From NCBI GenBank assembly GCA_023957155.1, contig JAMLHK010000001.1:496001-560000 (forward strand): DNA of 64,000 nucleotides, read 5' to 3'. The DNA comes from Chitinophagaceae bacterium. Lineage in GTDB: Bacteria; Bacteroidota; Bacteroidia; Chitinophagales; Chitinophagaceae. The translations under genes and the position numbers were made by a program. This document shows, piece after piece, positions 8,004-17,285 of the stretch; within the stretch, counting starts at the first letter, position 1; each line of letters starts with the position of its first letter. The notes beneath the pieces are model-generated. The model was not told the DNA's origin. It saw nothing but the letters and a program-made list of their open reading frames with translations, and ran no database searches.

Positions 8004-9605
8004 ATGCCTATTCGGATGACAGATGATCCCCAGGGTCAGCAGGAACAATTTAATGATGGTGGAGGTGGCAGGCAAAGCGGCCGAAGCGGGTCGGGGGGCG
8101 GCGGATTGTTGGCCCTTTTACCGCTCCTTTTGCGGATTTTCGGAATAAAAGGGTTGCTGGTAATAGCGGCTATCGGGATTGGCGGCTATTTTTTACTTGG
8201 TGGTGGCGGCTGTGAAAGCCTCCTGGGGCAATCCGGGTTGCTGGCAACAGGGGGTATTCTGGATCCCCAACAATTTCAAAAAGCGGGAATTTATGAAGCA
8301 TTAGAAGAGGATAACGCCAAAAACCCGCTGCCCGAGGCCGCCAACCTGCAGCGCTACGCTCCCCAGGTGGGCAACCAGGGCGAACAGGGTAGCTGTGTGG
8401 CCTGGAGCAGCGCTTATGCAGCACGTAGCATACTGGAAGCCTCACGTACCGGCCGGGAGGGCGGACAGATCGCATTCAGCCCTGCATTCTTATATAACCA
8501 GATCGGGCTTGAAGGCTGCCAGGGATCATATATCCTGAGAGCGATGGAGTATATGACCAAACAAGGATCTTTGCCCTACGAACAATTTCCCTATACAGAC
8601 CAGAACTGCGACCGGATACCTTCCGGCGGACTGATCCAGCAGGCGGCACAATTTAAGATGCGCGGCTTTAACAGGCTGACAAGGGGAGACAATACGGAAG
8701 ACCTTGATATGCGTGCTATTAAGGAAAACCTGGCGCAGGGCGCCCCGGTTGTTATCGGCATGATGGTTGGAGAAAGTTATATGCAAAATATGCTGGGTAA
8801 AGATGTATGGATCCCTGAACCCGGAGATGCCGCCATGCTGGGCTTTGGTGGTCATGCCCAGTGTGTAGTGGGCTATGATGATACAAAATACGGCGGTTCT
8901 TTCCTGATCATGAACAGTTGGGGACCCGAATGGGGTAACAACGGGTTTGCCTGGGTTCGCTACCCTGATTTTAAAAGATACGTAAGAGAAGCATACGGAC
9001 TGGAGCCCATGGCTAAAACCGGAGTAGCTGCACAAACTCCTTTTGTGTGTGAAATCGGGCTCATGGAAGTACAATTCGATGGAAAAAAAACAAATCCGAA
9101 GGGATATATCCCGTTGCGGGTAAGCTCGGGTAATCGCTTTGAAACCGTTACCCCGGTTAAAGCAGGCATACGATTCAAAATGGAAGTAAAAAACAGCACG
9201 GAATGTTATACGTATATATTCGGGAAAGAAACCGATGGCACCAGTTACACCCTGTTTCCCTACCCCGATGCTTCAAACCCTTCCCAAACAAAATATTCTC
9301 CGTTTTGCGGCATTACCGGCTACCGCCTGTTTCCTAAAGATAAAAGCTTAATGCCCGACAGCATAGGTACTAAAGATGAAATGGTAGTGGTAGTAAGTAA
9401 GCAGCCCCTTGACTGGTATAAGCTTAACCAGACATTCAGCCGCCAACCTCAAACAGATTATGCTACCCGGGTAAATAATGCATTACGTCCACAAACCACA
9501 TCCCGCATCCGTTACCAGGGTACACCGTCAGGCTCTATCCGGTTTGAATCTGATGCAACAAATGATGAGGTAGCAGTATGTGTAGTTGAAATCAGCAAAC
9601 AATAG
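8004..9605 (+). CDS. Membrane-anchored papain-like (C1) cysteine peptidase
   Basis: A 533-residue protein with three parts. Residues 1-35 are glycine-rich and polar (GGGRQSGRSGSGGG). A hydrophobic anchor spans about 36-68. A C1-family peptidase domain follows with a complete catalytic set: oxyanion Gln125 and nucleophile Cys131 (NQGEQGSCVAW), His284 (GGHAQCVVGYDD) and Asn304 (NSWGPEWGNNGFAWVRY). The C-terminal 200 residues form a separate, unrecognised beta-rich domain. The active site is probably on the periplasmic side. The gene follows dsbD by 37 bp, which is interesting because an exported cysteine enzyme could need a thiol-reducing partner. Substrate unknown. Confidence 0.88.
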   Translation: MPIRMTDDPQGQQEQFNDGGGGRQSGRSGSGGGGLLALLPLLLRIFGIKGLLVIAAIGIGGYFLLGGGGCESLLGQSGLLATGGILDPQQFQKAGIYEALEEDNAKNPLPEAANLQRYAPQVGNQGEQGSCVAWSSAYAARSILEASRTGREGGQIAFSPAFLYNQIGLEGCQGSYILRAMEYMTKQGSLPYEQFPYTDQNCDRIPSGGLIQQAAQFKMRGFNRLTRGDNTEDLDMRAIKENLAQGAPVVIGMMVGESYMQNMLGKDVWIPEPGDAAMLGFGGHAQCVVGYDDTKYGGSFLIMNSWGPEWGNNGFAWVRYPDFKRYVREAYGLEPMAKTGVAAQTPFVCEIGLMEVQFDGKKTNPKGYIPLRVSSGNRFETVTPVKAGIRFKMEVKNSTECYTYIFGKETDGTSYTLFPYPDASNPSQTKYSPFCGITGYRLFPKDKSLMPDSIGTKDEMVVVVSKQPLDWYKLNQTFSRQPQTDYATRVNNALRPQTTSRIRYQGTPSGSIRFESDATNDEVAVCVVEISKQ

Positions 9606-9637
9606 CCGGATATGTTGCTATCAAAAAAACGAATTGT

Positions 9638-10114
9638 ATGAACCCGTTTATTAAGCTGGCACGTAGCCAGGTACGCTTTCGCCTGTTCCTGCTTTCCAGG
9701 TTACCCAGCGCTTATTTTTCCGGAATAAGGATAAAATCCATCTCCGAAGAAAAGTGTGTCGTAACCGTACCCTATAAGTGGTTTTCAAAAAATCCTTTCC
9801 GCTCCACTTATTTTGCCTGCCTGGCAATGGCTGCCGAAATGAGTACCGGCGCGTTGGCGATGGCGAATACATATAAGCGTACCCCCTCTGTATCCATGCT
9901 GGTAACCGGAATGAGCGGGGAATATTACAAAAAGGCTACCGGCATCACCTCCTTCGTATGCAGAGACGGCATAGCCCTGCGAGACACTATAGAAGAGGCT
10001 ATTGCCGCCAATGGCAGCAATACCATTACCGTACAAACTACCGGTACCAACGAGGCCGGAGAGGTGATCGCTATATTCAGCTTTACCTGGTCATTTAAAG
10101 TCCGGCTCAAATAA
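9638..10114 (+). CDS. DUF4442 hotdog-fold, thioesterase-like protein
   Basis: A 158-residue protein of the DUF4442 family, which has the hotdog fold of acyl-CoA thioesterases. Visible family traits are the N-terminal helix (SAYFSGIRIKSI), the PYKWFSKNPFRSTYFACLAM stretch corresponding to the central hotdog helix region, and GEVIAIFSFTWSFK at the end. No member-specific function can be given. It starts 32 bp after the protease gene on the same strand and may be the last gene of that transcript. Confidence 0.75.
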   Translation: MNPFIKLARSQVRFRLFLLSRLPSAYFSGIRIKSISEEKCVVTVPYKWFSKNPFRSTYFACLAMAAEMSTGALAMANTYKRTPSVSMLVTGMSGEYYKKATGITSFVCRDGIALRDTIEEAIAANGSNTITVQTTGTNEAGEVIAIFSFTWSFKVRLK

Positions 10115-10235
10115 ATATAACAATTCTTATACATAGATAAGCTGGTTTTATAACGTAACTTTACTAAAGTCGGGGTTCACGGGTGGTTTTCCCGGAACTT
10201 AAAAACAATTATTGTCACTTTTAAAATCAACTATT

Positions 10236-10493
10236 ATGAAAACAGATTCTAAAATTTTGCTGGGATTTTTAGCAGGGGCCGCCGCTGGCGCTATTGCCGG
10301 TATTCTTTTAGCACCGGATAAAGGTTCGGAAACCAGGAAGAAGCTGTCGGAAAATACATCTGAAGTGGGAGATCAGTTAAAAAGCACGTTCAATGATTTT
10401 GTTGATACGGTAAAAGACAAATACCGCAAAGCAAAAAATGAAGTGGCGGATGTAGCGGAAAAAGCTAAAGCAAGTACATTGGGTGGTAATTAA
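10236..10493 (+). CDS. YtxH-domain small protein
   Basis: An 85-residue YtxH/gas-vesicle-like protein. The ATG at 10236 is chosen over an upstream TTG because it puts the conserved glycine-rich helix directly at the N-terminus: ILLGFLAGAAAGAIAGILLA followed by P-D-K-G-S-E-T-R-K-K-L. The rest is an amphipathic, lysine-rich helix (about 35-80), as in stress-inducible YtxH proteins. It heads a three-gene cluster with a holin-like membrane protein and an uncharacterised partner, often linked with envelope or general stress in Bacteroidota. Confidence 0.85.
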   Translation: MKTDSKILLGFLAGAAAGAIAGILLAPDKGSETRKKLSENTSEVGDQLKSTFNDFVDTVKDKYRKAKNEVADVAEKAKASTLGGN

Positions 10494-10563
10494 ACGGGCA
10501 TAGAGTAGCTTAGAAATGAGAACCATCGCCCCATCCCGTTCCGGCGACAAAAATATTTTTAAA

Positions 10564-10908
10564 ATGAAAGATACGATTTCTGAAAACATAACCATGTTAG
10601 TGGATGAGGCAGGAAGTTATATTGAAGCAAAAACGGAATTATACAAGCTTAAAGCTGTTGACAGAATCACCGAAATATCCACATCCGTTATTTCAAAGTT
10701 GTTGTTTATCCTTATTGGTTTAATTGCATTGATGGCATTAAATATCGGAATGGCTTTGTTAATCGGTGAATGGCTGGGGCGGTCATATTACGGATTTTTC
10801 ATTGTCGCCGGTTTTTATTTATTGCTGGGTCTCATCCTGTATATGGTAAGAGACCGGCTGATAAAAAGACCAATTTATACCACTGTTATTAAAAAAATTC
10901 TGAAATGA
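10564..10908 (+). CDS. Holin-X-like (phage_holin_3_6) membrane protein
   Basis: A 114-residue membrane protein similar to the putative holin-superfamily III family that accompanies YtxH genes in Bacteroidota; it is not a phage lysis gene here. The start at 10564 gives a short helical N-terminus with EAGSYIEAKTELYKLKAVD, then two transmembrane helices (about 42-66 and 75-97) and a basic tail. An alternative ATG at 10516 would add sixteen unrelated residues. The stop overlaps the next gene's start by four bases, indicating translational coupling. Confidence 0.8.
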   Translation: MKDTISENITMLVDEAGSYIEAKTELYKLKAVDRITEISTSVISKLLFILIGLIALMALNIGMALLIGEWLGRSYYGFFIVAGFYLLLGLILYMVRDRLIKRPIYTTVIKKILK

Positions 10909-11282
10909 GTATCCCGTTAAATCCGGAGGAGCTGAAAGCAAGGATCGCTTTGCTGGAAGAACAGACTGCGGCTATGGAAGATGGAATAAAAACAAGAATA
11001 AAAGAAACGTACAGCAGCCTTTCCCCGGCCAGCCTGGTTAAAAATGCGCTCAGCGGAATAACTTCCGACTCCGGTATTAAAAGCAGCCTGCTGAACATGG
11101 CCGTTACGCTGGGACTGGGTTATGTAGGTGGCCGCCTGTTCTGGAACCCTACCGGAAACATCACAAAAAAAGCCGTGGGAGCGGCACTGCAGTTGGGAAG
11201 CGGCAAAGATATCAGTAAACAACTGGCGGTCTGGAAGAGGTTCTTATCCCATCTTTTCACTAAAGTTAAAAAAACGGAATAA
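10905..11282 (+). CDS. Conserved protein of the YtxH/holin-like cluster
   Basis: A 125-residue protein of unknown function, coupled to the preceding gene by an ATGA overlap. The first 40 residues form a charged helix (NPEELKARIALLEEQTAAME). A middle segment with LLNMAVTLGLGYVGGRLFW (about 62-80) looks membrane-associated. The C-terminus is basic. Such a protein regularly follows YtxH and holin-like genes in related bacteria, so it is likely a third partner in the same membrane-associated stress function. Confidence 0.7.
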   Translation: MSIPLNPEELKARIALLEEQTAAMEDGIKTRIKETYSSLSPASLVKNALSGITSDSGIKSSLLNMAVTLGLGYVGGRLFWNPTGNITKKAVGAALQLGSGKDISKQLAVWKRFLSHLFTKVKKTE

Positions 11283-11357
11283 ATCTGCTTAAAATCCCGA
11301 TTTTCCTCCAATACCACGGAGGTCCTTCTCTTAAAAACGAATAATTCTATATCTTAC

Positions 11358-12050
11358 ATGCCTGAACAGATCCTCCAGGGGGAAAGGTTTATTATTTGTT
11401 TTATCTTTTTTTATCCTCTGCCAAAATGCAGTTTCACAGAGCTGCGCTTCCTTTTATCTTTTACAGCATAATAAAACAGCAAAGCTTGTAATATACAACA
11501 GCAAAGGCAATACGGACCATCCTGATCAGGTCTTCTGCAACAACCCGTAAAGGTAGTTCGGCCAGTGCAACACTCAAACCACCCTGCTCGATAAAGAAGG
11601 TAAGCCGGTAACCAAAGGAGCAAGCAGTGTAAATTGCAATAACGGTACATTGCTAATGGACATGAGCCTCTTCTTCCGCAACAACAAACCGAACAATTTA
11701 ACAAGACCCATGCAAAAGTAAAAAACGTATTCCTGGAATACCCCGCAGAAATGAAATCCGGCGATAAGCTGAAAGACGGTTTATATAATATAGAAATTGA
11801 CAATAACGGGCTGAAGCAAATTCTAAAAATGCAAATCTTAAACAGGCAGGTTACCGGCACAGAAAGAATAAGCACTAAAGCCGGTACCTGGGATTGTATT
11901 ACCATTACCTACCAGGTAAAACTAAATATACAGACCGGCCCTATTAACATCCCTTTAAACTACGAAGCAACAGAATGGTTTGCTCCCGGGTTCGGCATGA
12001 TAAGAAGCAAAAGTGAAACCGGGATTACGGAAATTGCCAGCATAAAATAA
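11358..12050 (+). pseudogene. TapB-like periplasmic protein, frameshifted
   Basis: Reading across frames reconstructs one protein. Frame A gives a leader and FFILCQNAVSQSCASFYL, then KTAKLVIYNSKGNTDHPDQV, and ends at a stop at 11548-11550. Frame B continues with TTLLDKEGKPVTKGASSVNC and LLMDMSLF. Frame C continues with LPQQQTEQFNKTHAKVKNVF, EYPAEMKSGDKLKDG and, to 12050, TERISTKAGTWDCITITYQV and EWFAPGFGMIRSKSETG. The order C-x-S-F-Y, KGK, PAEMKSGDKL, AGT(F/W)DC and WFAPGFGMI is that of the TapB family. At least two frame breaks lie near 11545-11570 and 11665-11680, and no ATG is in frame with the leader. The last 99 codons are still open and could be translated alone from 11751. Confidence 0.8.
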
Positions 12051-12168
12051 GGACACAGGATATTTAAACAATCATACCTGTCCGCTGTGCTATGACGGAC
12101 CCGGGCGAAGCCGGAAAAGAGTACATTCATGGTATATAAGAAGCATGGCAAATCCCGTATTTATTAAT

Positions 12169-12867
12169 TTACTCACGTACCGGCACAGCCGTCATATCTC
12201 CCCAGGAAATCTCCTTAACTTCTTTGTTGGACTGTAACGTTACGATAATGCCCGCAAATTCTTTTTCGTCCATATTACTAAAAACAATATAGATATTCAT
12301 TTCATTTTTTGACGCATCCATTTTACTGCACGCCTCCGAAATTTGCCGGTTAAGAAGCAGACCGCCTATCAGCTCCTCTACATTACCGGAAGACACAGTC
12401 GTTAACCGAAGGTATTTCCCGGATGTTCTGGGCACTAATTTCCGCTCAAAGGGTTTTAAGGCCCAAAGTATCATCAATGCGATGATCGTAGTTACTCCCG
12501 CAGCAAAATACATACCTCCCCCGGCAGCTAAGCCAATAGCGGCAACAGTCCATAACCCGGCTGCAGTGGTCAGTCCCCTGATATGGGTTTGCTTTAGCAG
12601 CACGATCGTTCCCGCGCCAATAAAACCAATACCGCTAACCACCTGTGCAGCCACCCGTGAGGGGTCGAGCACTACTTTATCCCTGACTAAGATATCCGAA
12701 AAGCCAAATGCAGATACCATCATGATAAGGCAGGCTCCGACGCAAACCATCATGTGTGTTCGTAATCCCGCAGCAGACCATTGTTTCCGTTCTCTTTCCA
12801 ACCCTACTATTGCCCCAAAGATGGCAGCCGAAAATAGACGTATCAATACTTCTGTCCAGGATATCAT
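12169..12867 (-). CDS. MgtC/SapB family inner-membrane protein
   Basis: A 232-residue protein. The N-terminal 140 residues form the five-helix MgtC/SapB membrane domain: ILIRLFSAAIFGAIVGLERE, the AGLRTHMMVCVGACLIM stretch and VVSGIGFIGAGTIV, a highly conserved family signature. The C-terminal 90 residues form a small ACT-like cytoplasmic domain (YIVFSNMDEKEFAGIIV). MgtC proteins are tied to growth in low magnesium and to control of the F-type ATP synthase in some pathogens; the role here is not evident. It is transcribed toward the TapB pseudogene and divergently from acnA. Confidence 0.9.
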   Translation of the reverse strand: MISWTEVLIRLFSAAIFGAIVGLERERKQWSAAGLRTHMMVCVGACLIMMVSAFGFSDILVRDKVVLDPSRVAAQVVSGIGFIGAGTIVLLKQTHIRGLTTAAGLWTVAAIGLAAGGGMYFAAGVTTIIALMILWALKPFERKLVPRTSGKYLRLTTVSSGNVEELIGGLLLNRQISEACSKMDASKNEMNIYIVFSNMDEKEFAGIIVTLQSNKEVKEISWGDMTAVPVRE

Positions 12868-13063
12868 TGCATAATAAATTAGCTCAGTAAATGACGTAAA
12901 GTTAATAAACCATACGGGCTTTGCTTTGCTTCGATTACATCACCCTGAATATTTCCTTTACCCCGCTGCAAAGATCAAAATGGGTAAAGGTGAAATGAGA
13001 TAATGCCATATCTCAAAAAAATTTCTTACATTAACCTTTCTATGAACAGATAATCATCATATC

Positions 13064-15787
13064 ATGAAAAATAAAATCGCTTCTCTTACCCGTCTTCAGC
13101 AGGAAGGAAAAAACATCCACCGCCTCCCTTTTTCTATCAGGATATTACTGGAAAATGTTATCCGCAACCACGATGGCTTTGCTATTACCGATGAGCATAT
13201 ACAAACGTTAACGGAGTGGAACGCTGCCGGATCGGATAAAGATATCCCTTTTAAACCCGCACGGGTATTGATGCAGGATTTTACCGGTGTACCTGCCGTA
13301 GTAGATATAGCTTCACTCCGGGCTGAGATGATCAGAAAAGGCGGTGACGGGTCAAGGATTAATCCGGCCATACCCGTAGATCTTGTTATTGACCACTCCG
13401 TTCAGGTAGATTTTTTTGGCACCGATTATTCATACAAAAACAACGTGGAGCTGGAATATGAGCGCAATGCCGAACGCTATAAACTTTTAAAATGGGCCCA
13501 GAAAGGGCTAAATAACTTTACTGTGGTGCCTCCGGGCATGGGTATCTGCCACCAGGTAAATCTGGAGTATTTAGCTAAAGGTGTTATCGAAAGAGACGGG
13601 TGGGAATTTCCCGACACACTCGTGGGCACTGATTCTCATACGCCTATGGTAAACGGTATCGGCGTACTGGCCTGGGGGGTGGGCGGCATTGAAGCGGAAG
13701 CTGCCATGCTGGGCCAGCCGATTTATTTTTCCTGCCCCCAGGTGGTAGGATTAAAGCTTACCGGTAAGATCCCGCAGGGATGCACTGCCACAGATATGGT
13801 ACTTACCATTACCAGGCTCCTGCGCGACTATGGCGTAGTGGGAAAATTTGTGGAAGTATTCGGTAACGGGCTGGATCATTTAACCGTAACCGACAGAGCG
13901 ACCATTTCCAATATGTCGCCTGAATTTGGATGTACGGTTACCTATTTCCCGATAGATAACCAAACGCTGGACTATATGAAGCGCACTGCACGCAGTCAGC
14001 AACAAATTGACCTGGTAAAAAAATACTGCCAGGATAACATGCTCTGGCGTACGGGAGATGAAGCGGTTGAATATTCCCATATTATTGAACTTGACCTGAG
14101 AAGTTTACAACCGACAGTGGCGGGGCCTAAACGCCCGCAGGATAAAATACTGTTAAAAGACCTCGGCAATAAATTCACGGAGATACTTAAAAACGAATTT
14201 TTAAGGGATTATGTTCCGTTTCACAACCGGCAGGAACATGCCTGGCTTTCAGAAGGAGGGTCAGGAACAGAATTCCTGTACTCTATACGCCAGGAACATT
14301 CAGGCATTACCGTAGAAAAAGAGAACAACCTGAGATCGGTAAGGATAAAATTAAAGAACAAAGAATATATTGTCAGCGATGGCAGTATTGCTATCGCTGC
14401 AATTACCAGTTGTACCAATACTTCCAACCCGGCGGTAATGGTAGGCGCCGGGCTGGTGGCACGAAAAGCCATCTCAAAAGGGTTACGTACCAAATCATGG
14501 GTAAAGACCAGCCTGGCACCGGGCTCTAAAGTGGTGACCCAGTACCTGCAACGGTCAGGCTTAGCCGAAGACCTGGAAGCATTACGGTTTCACACGGTCG
14601 GCTATGGTTGTACCTCCTGTATTGGCAACAGTGGCCCGTTGCCACCTCATATAGCCGAAGCTGTTGAAAAAGGAGAGTTGGTGGTCGCTTCCGTATTATC
14701 GGGCAACCGCAATTTTGAAGCAAGGGTACATCCGCAGGTAAAAATGAATTTTCTCATGTCGCCCATGCTGGTAGTGGCATTTGCGCTGGCAGGACGGGTG
14801 GATGTTGATCTGCTGCACGATCCGATTGATTATGACCCGAACGGAGAACCGGTATATTTAAAAGACATCTGGCCCTCCCAGGAAGAAATTAATGATACGA
14901 TCCGATCCTGTATGCGTACCGAAGATTTTGAACAGGTGTATAATGTCATCTTTGAAGGAGATGATGCCTGGAAAAGCCTGGAAGCGCCATCAGGCACTAA
15001 ATACGTATGGGATGAGCATTCTACTTATATACAGGAAGCGCCTTTCTTCCAAAACCTCAGTGTTATTCCTGAAAAACTGAATGACATCAGGGGAGCAAGG
15101 GTATTGTTATACCTCGGTGATTCTGTTACTACGGATCATATATCTCCTGCCGGATCGTTTGGAGAACAAACAGCTGCCGGGCAATACCTGTTAAGCAAAG
15201 ATGTTGTCCGTAAAGACTTCAATTCATACGGCTCGAGACGCGGAAATCATGAAGTGATGATGCGCGGCACTTTTGCGAATGTGCGCATTAAAAACAAGAT
15301 CACCGATAAAATAGGCGGCTTTTCAACCTACTTCCCGACAAATGAAACCCTCACCGTTTTTGATACGGCCATGAAATATACGGCAGACCATACACCGCTG
15401 ATCGTACTGGCAGGTAAAGAGTATGGAAGCGGCTCATCAAGAGACTGGGCAGCAAAAGGACCCTGCCTGCTGGGCGTTAAAGCAGTGATCGCCGAAAGCT
15501 TTGAACGTATCCACAGGAGCAACTTAGTGGGAATGGGTATTTTACCTTTAGAATTCCCGGAAGGTCAAACCGCAGAATCGCTGGGCTTAACCGGGAGAGA
15601 AACCTTCGACATATCAGGCATATCGGAGAACCTTTATCCTTTCAAAAAGATAAAGGTCACCGCCCGCAGGGAATCGGGAGAAGAGATCGTGTTCGATGCT
15701 AAGGCAAGACTGGATTCTGCCATTGATGTGGCATATTACGAAAACGGTGGTATTCTGCAATATGTGCTGAGAGGATTTTTGAAGTAA
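13064..15787 (+). CDS. acnA: Aconitate hydratase A
   Basis: At 907 aa this is the AcnA/IRP-type enzyme of the citric acid cycle, interconverting citrate and isocitrate through a [4Fe-4S] cluster. The cluster ligands are Cys450 (SCTNTSNP) and Cys516 and Cys519 (GYGCTSCIGNSGPL), with the same spacing as other AcnA proteins. RVLMQDFTGVPAVVDIA, HQVNLEYL, GTDSHTPMVNG, and the C-terminal swivel-domain motif GSSRDWAAKGP are also present. The N-terminus is about 20 residues shorter than usual. An in-frame stop 21 bp upstream rules out a longer start. A palindromic repeat begins eight bases after the stop. Confidence 0.96.
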   Translation: MKNKIASLTRLQQEGKNIHRLPFSIRILLENVIRNHDGFAITDEHIQTLTEWNAAGSDKDIPFKPARVLMQDFTGVPAVVDIASLRAEMIRKGGDGSRINPAIPVDLVIDHSVQVDFFGTDYSYKNNVELEYERNAERYKLLKWAQKGLNNFTVVPPGMGICHQVNLEYLAKGVIERDGWEFPDTLVGTDSHTPMVNGIGVLAWGVGGIEAEAAMLGQPIYFSCPQVVGLKLTGKIPQGCTATDMVLTITRLLRDYGVVGKFVEVFGNGLDHLTVTDRATISNMSPEFGCTVTYFPIDNQTLDYMKRTARSQQQIDLVKKYCQDNMLWRTGDEAVEYSHIIELDLRSLQPTVAGPKRPQDKILLKDLGNKFTEILKNEFLRDYVPFHNRQEHAWLSEGGSGTEFLYSIRQEHSGITVEKENNLRSVRIKLKNKEYIVSDGSIAIAAITSCTNTSNPAVMVGAGLVARKAISKGLRTKSWVKTSLAPGSKVVTQYLQRSGLAEDLEALRFHTVGYGCTSCIGNSGPLPPHIAEAVEKGELVVASVLSGNRNFEARVHPQVKMNFLMSPMLVVAFALAGRVDVDLLHDPIDYDPNGEPVYLKDIWPSQEEINDTIRSCMRTEDFEQVYNVIFEGDDAWKSLEAPSGTKYVWDEHSTYIQEAPFFQNLSVIPEKLNDIRGARVLLYLGDSVTTDHISPAGSFGEQTAAGQYLLSKDVVRKDFNSYGSRRGNHEVMMRGTFANVRIKNKITDKIGGFSTYFPTNETLTVFDTAMKYTADHTPLIVLAGKEYGSGSSRDWAAKGPCLLGVKAVIAESFERIHRSNLVGMGILPLEFPEGQTAESLGLTGRETFDISGISENLYPFKKIKVTARRESGEEIVFDAKARLDSAIDVAYYENGGILQYVLRGFLK

Positions 15788-15794
15788 GATAAGT

Positions 15795-15830
15795 AGCGGT
15801 CTGACGCTCCTTTGTCGCGTACCGACCGCT
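15795..15830 (+). repeat. Palindromic intergenic repeat, copy 1
   Basis: The unit AGCGGTCTGAC...GTACCGACCGCT is an imperfect hairpin: CGGTC pairs with GACCG and ACGC with GCGT, separated by a small internal loop. Related copies are at 22453-22487, 54026-54060 and 54062-54093. It follows the acnA stop and might act as a 3' mRNA end structure. Confidence 0.75.
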
Positions 15831-15918
15831 ACCCCCTGTACCCTTCCCCCTGAAACTTGCGCCTTGCCCCCTGCACCCTGTAAAAACCCATACCTCTTAC
15901 CTGATACCTCATAAAAGG
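15831..15918 (+). repeat. Low-complexity intergenic word repeats (copy 2)
   Basis: Runs of similar ten-to-twelve-base words (ACCCCCTGTACCC, CCCCCTGAAACTTG, CCCCCTGCACCC, TACCTCTTACCTGATACCTC) fill the gap after acnA. The same words occur at 5757-5905 and 26820-26985. Confidence 0.6.
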
Positions 15919-16009
15919 ATCCTCTTTCCCATCAAAAATTTCTCCCGTAAGAGTGTTCACCTTTTACTATCCTCATCTATATATAGATTGAAATCAAAAA
16001 ATCAGCTTT

Positions 16010-16378
16010 ATGAAAACGATCAACTATTTAACCATTGTATTTGCAGCTTTCCTGCTATTCGCATGTAAAAAAGATAATGACGCACAGCCCTCTCTATACG
16101 AAGGGAATTGGAAGGGCGTTTATTCAGGTGATGAAAGCGGGACATGGAATATCAACATCAGCAAGGAAGGCGTGGTTGCGGGGTCAGCCAAATCTAATGC
16201 CAACACAATTTATGAACTCAATGGAAAGGTAACCAACAGCGGTTCCTTTTCTGCAACAGCAGGCTCTACTTCAACAGGTACGACTTTTACCGGGCAATTG
16301 TCAGAAAATAACGCCAGCGGAACCTGGAAAAATGCGCTGGTAAATGCGAAAGGGGTTTGGAGCGGAACCAAGCAATAA
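16010..16378 (+). CDS. Small lipoprotein, unknown function
   Basis: A 122-residue predicted lipoprotein. The signal peptide MKTINYLTIVFAAFLLFACK carries the lipobox cysteine at residue 19. The mature part is short, glycine/serine/threonine-rich and made of repeated beta-strand-like pieces (WKGVYSGDESGTWNI, GTTFTGQLSENNASGTWKN), like small beta-barrel or lipocalin-like Bacteroidota lipoproteins. No function is recognised. It stands alone between the acnA 3' repeats and a convergent lipoprotein gene. Confidence 0.7.
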   Translation: MKTINYLTIVFAAFLLFACKKDNDAQPSLYEGNWKGVYSGDESGTWNINISKEGVVAGSAKSNANTIYELNGKVTNSGSFSATAGSTSTGTTFTGQLSENNASGTWKNALVNAKGVWSGTKQ

Positions 16379-16421
16379 AAGCACAGAAAGACGAAAAGTA
16401 AGGACCCGATACAGTTCAGTT

Positions 16422-17210
16422 TTACTGTGTCCAGCTATAAAATGTCTCACCTTTTATTGTATTCAACGTAATTATTAATAAGTCGGGATAATTAATACCG
16501 AACCGTCTTACTAAATCCTTTAATTGTCCTGAATTTCCTGAATAGTTAAAAATATAGTACCGTGTAAAATAATAACCTAAGTCCTGGGTTTGTTTGATTT
16601 GTCCGTTTGCTTCTATTTGAAATTGTCCATAATCACCTTGCGGATATAAGGTGGGTAGCGCCCCATACAATTGTAGTGTGTCAATAAATTTCTGAGCAAG
16701 TGTACTTGTGGAAGCAGAATGATAATGAACCGTCCCGTAAATCGTGTTATCGGGAATTCTTTTTAAATCAGGATTTACAAATTCCACTTTTGTCTGAGCC
16801 GGAACTGTTGCAACGAAGCTACCGGAGGTTACATTAAGCTGCCCGGTAATTTTGCTTGCTCCAAAATTCAGCTCTAACTGGTATGCTTTATTTTTTAATC
16901 CGTTCAGGCTGATAATAACCGATGCCGGTCCTAAAGAAGTTAAACAAACAGTGGGGGTAGTTACCTTAATGAAATGAATTGTGATTTTATTGTCAGACAA
17001 AGCGTAAGTCGTTTCAATGCCATAGTTTGAACATGTAAATATTTTTTCTGTATAACAGTTCAGGTTCAATACCCTCTTTTCACCATCAACCGTTTCCGAC
17101 ATATAAATCCTTATATTCTCATCAAAATCTGAGATCGTTTCGGTCTTTTTACAAGAGCTGATCACACAAAAAAATATCAAAGCAGATATAGAAATGAGTT
17201 GCCTTTTCAC
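16422..17210 (-). CDS. Hypothetical lipoprotein
   Basis: A 262-residue protein with a lipoprotein signal (MKRQLISISALIFFCVISSC, lipid-attached cysteine at residue 20). The body is beta-rich without recognised domains. It includes a run of serine, threonine and hydrophobic residues around 120-165, and ends in a tryptophan-containing tail. The final ~80 residues contain YGALPTLYPQGDYGQFQIEA and several tyrosines. It lies 75 bp downstream of the P-type ATPase start on the same strand but is not obviously in its operon. Function unknown. Confidence 0.65.
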   Translation of the reverse strand: MKRQLISISALIFFCVISSCKKTETISDFDENIRIYMSETVDGEKRVLNLNCYTEKIFTCSNYGIETTYALSDNKITIHFIKVTTPTVCLTSLGPASVIISLNGLKNKAYQLELNFGASKITGQLNVTSGSFVATVPAQTKVEFVNPDLKRIPDNTIYGTVHYHSASTSTLAQKFIDTLQLYGALPTLYPQGDYGQFQIEANGQIKQTQDLGYYFTRYYIFNYSGNSGQLKDLVRRFGINYPDLLIITLNTIKGETFYSWTQ

Positions 17211-17285
17211 GGTATGTTTTAGAGGACTGACAATCCAATTTATCAGATCGTTGCATCTTTAAGAAAATACATTCAAGGTCTTTGC

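Noticed and set aside
10564..10908. Second prophage because of the holin-like gene
   Set aside because: No other phage genes are near, and this holin-like family accompanies YtxH genes in Bacteroidota chromosomes.
11411..11905. Long minus-strand open frame of 164 codons
   Set aside because: It lies over the TapB-like pseudogene, which the plus-strand frames explain well, and its translation is rich in Cys and Arg as expected of a shadow frame.
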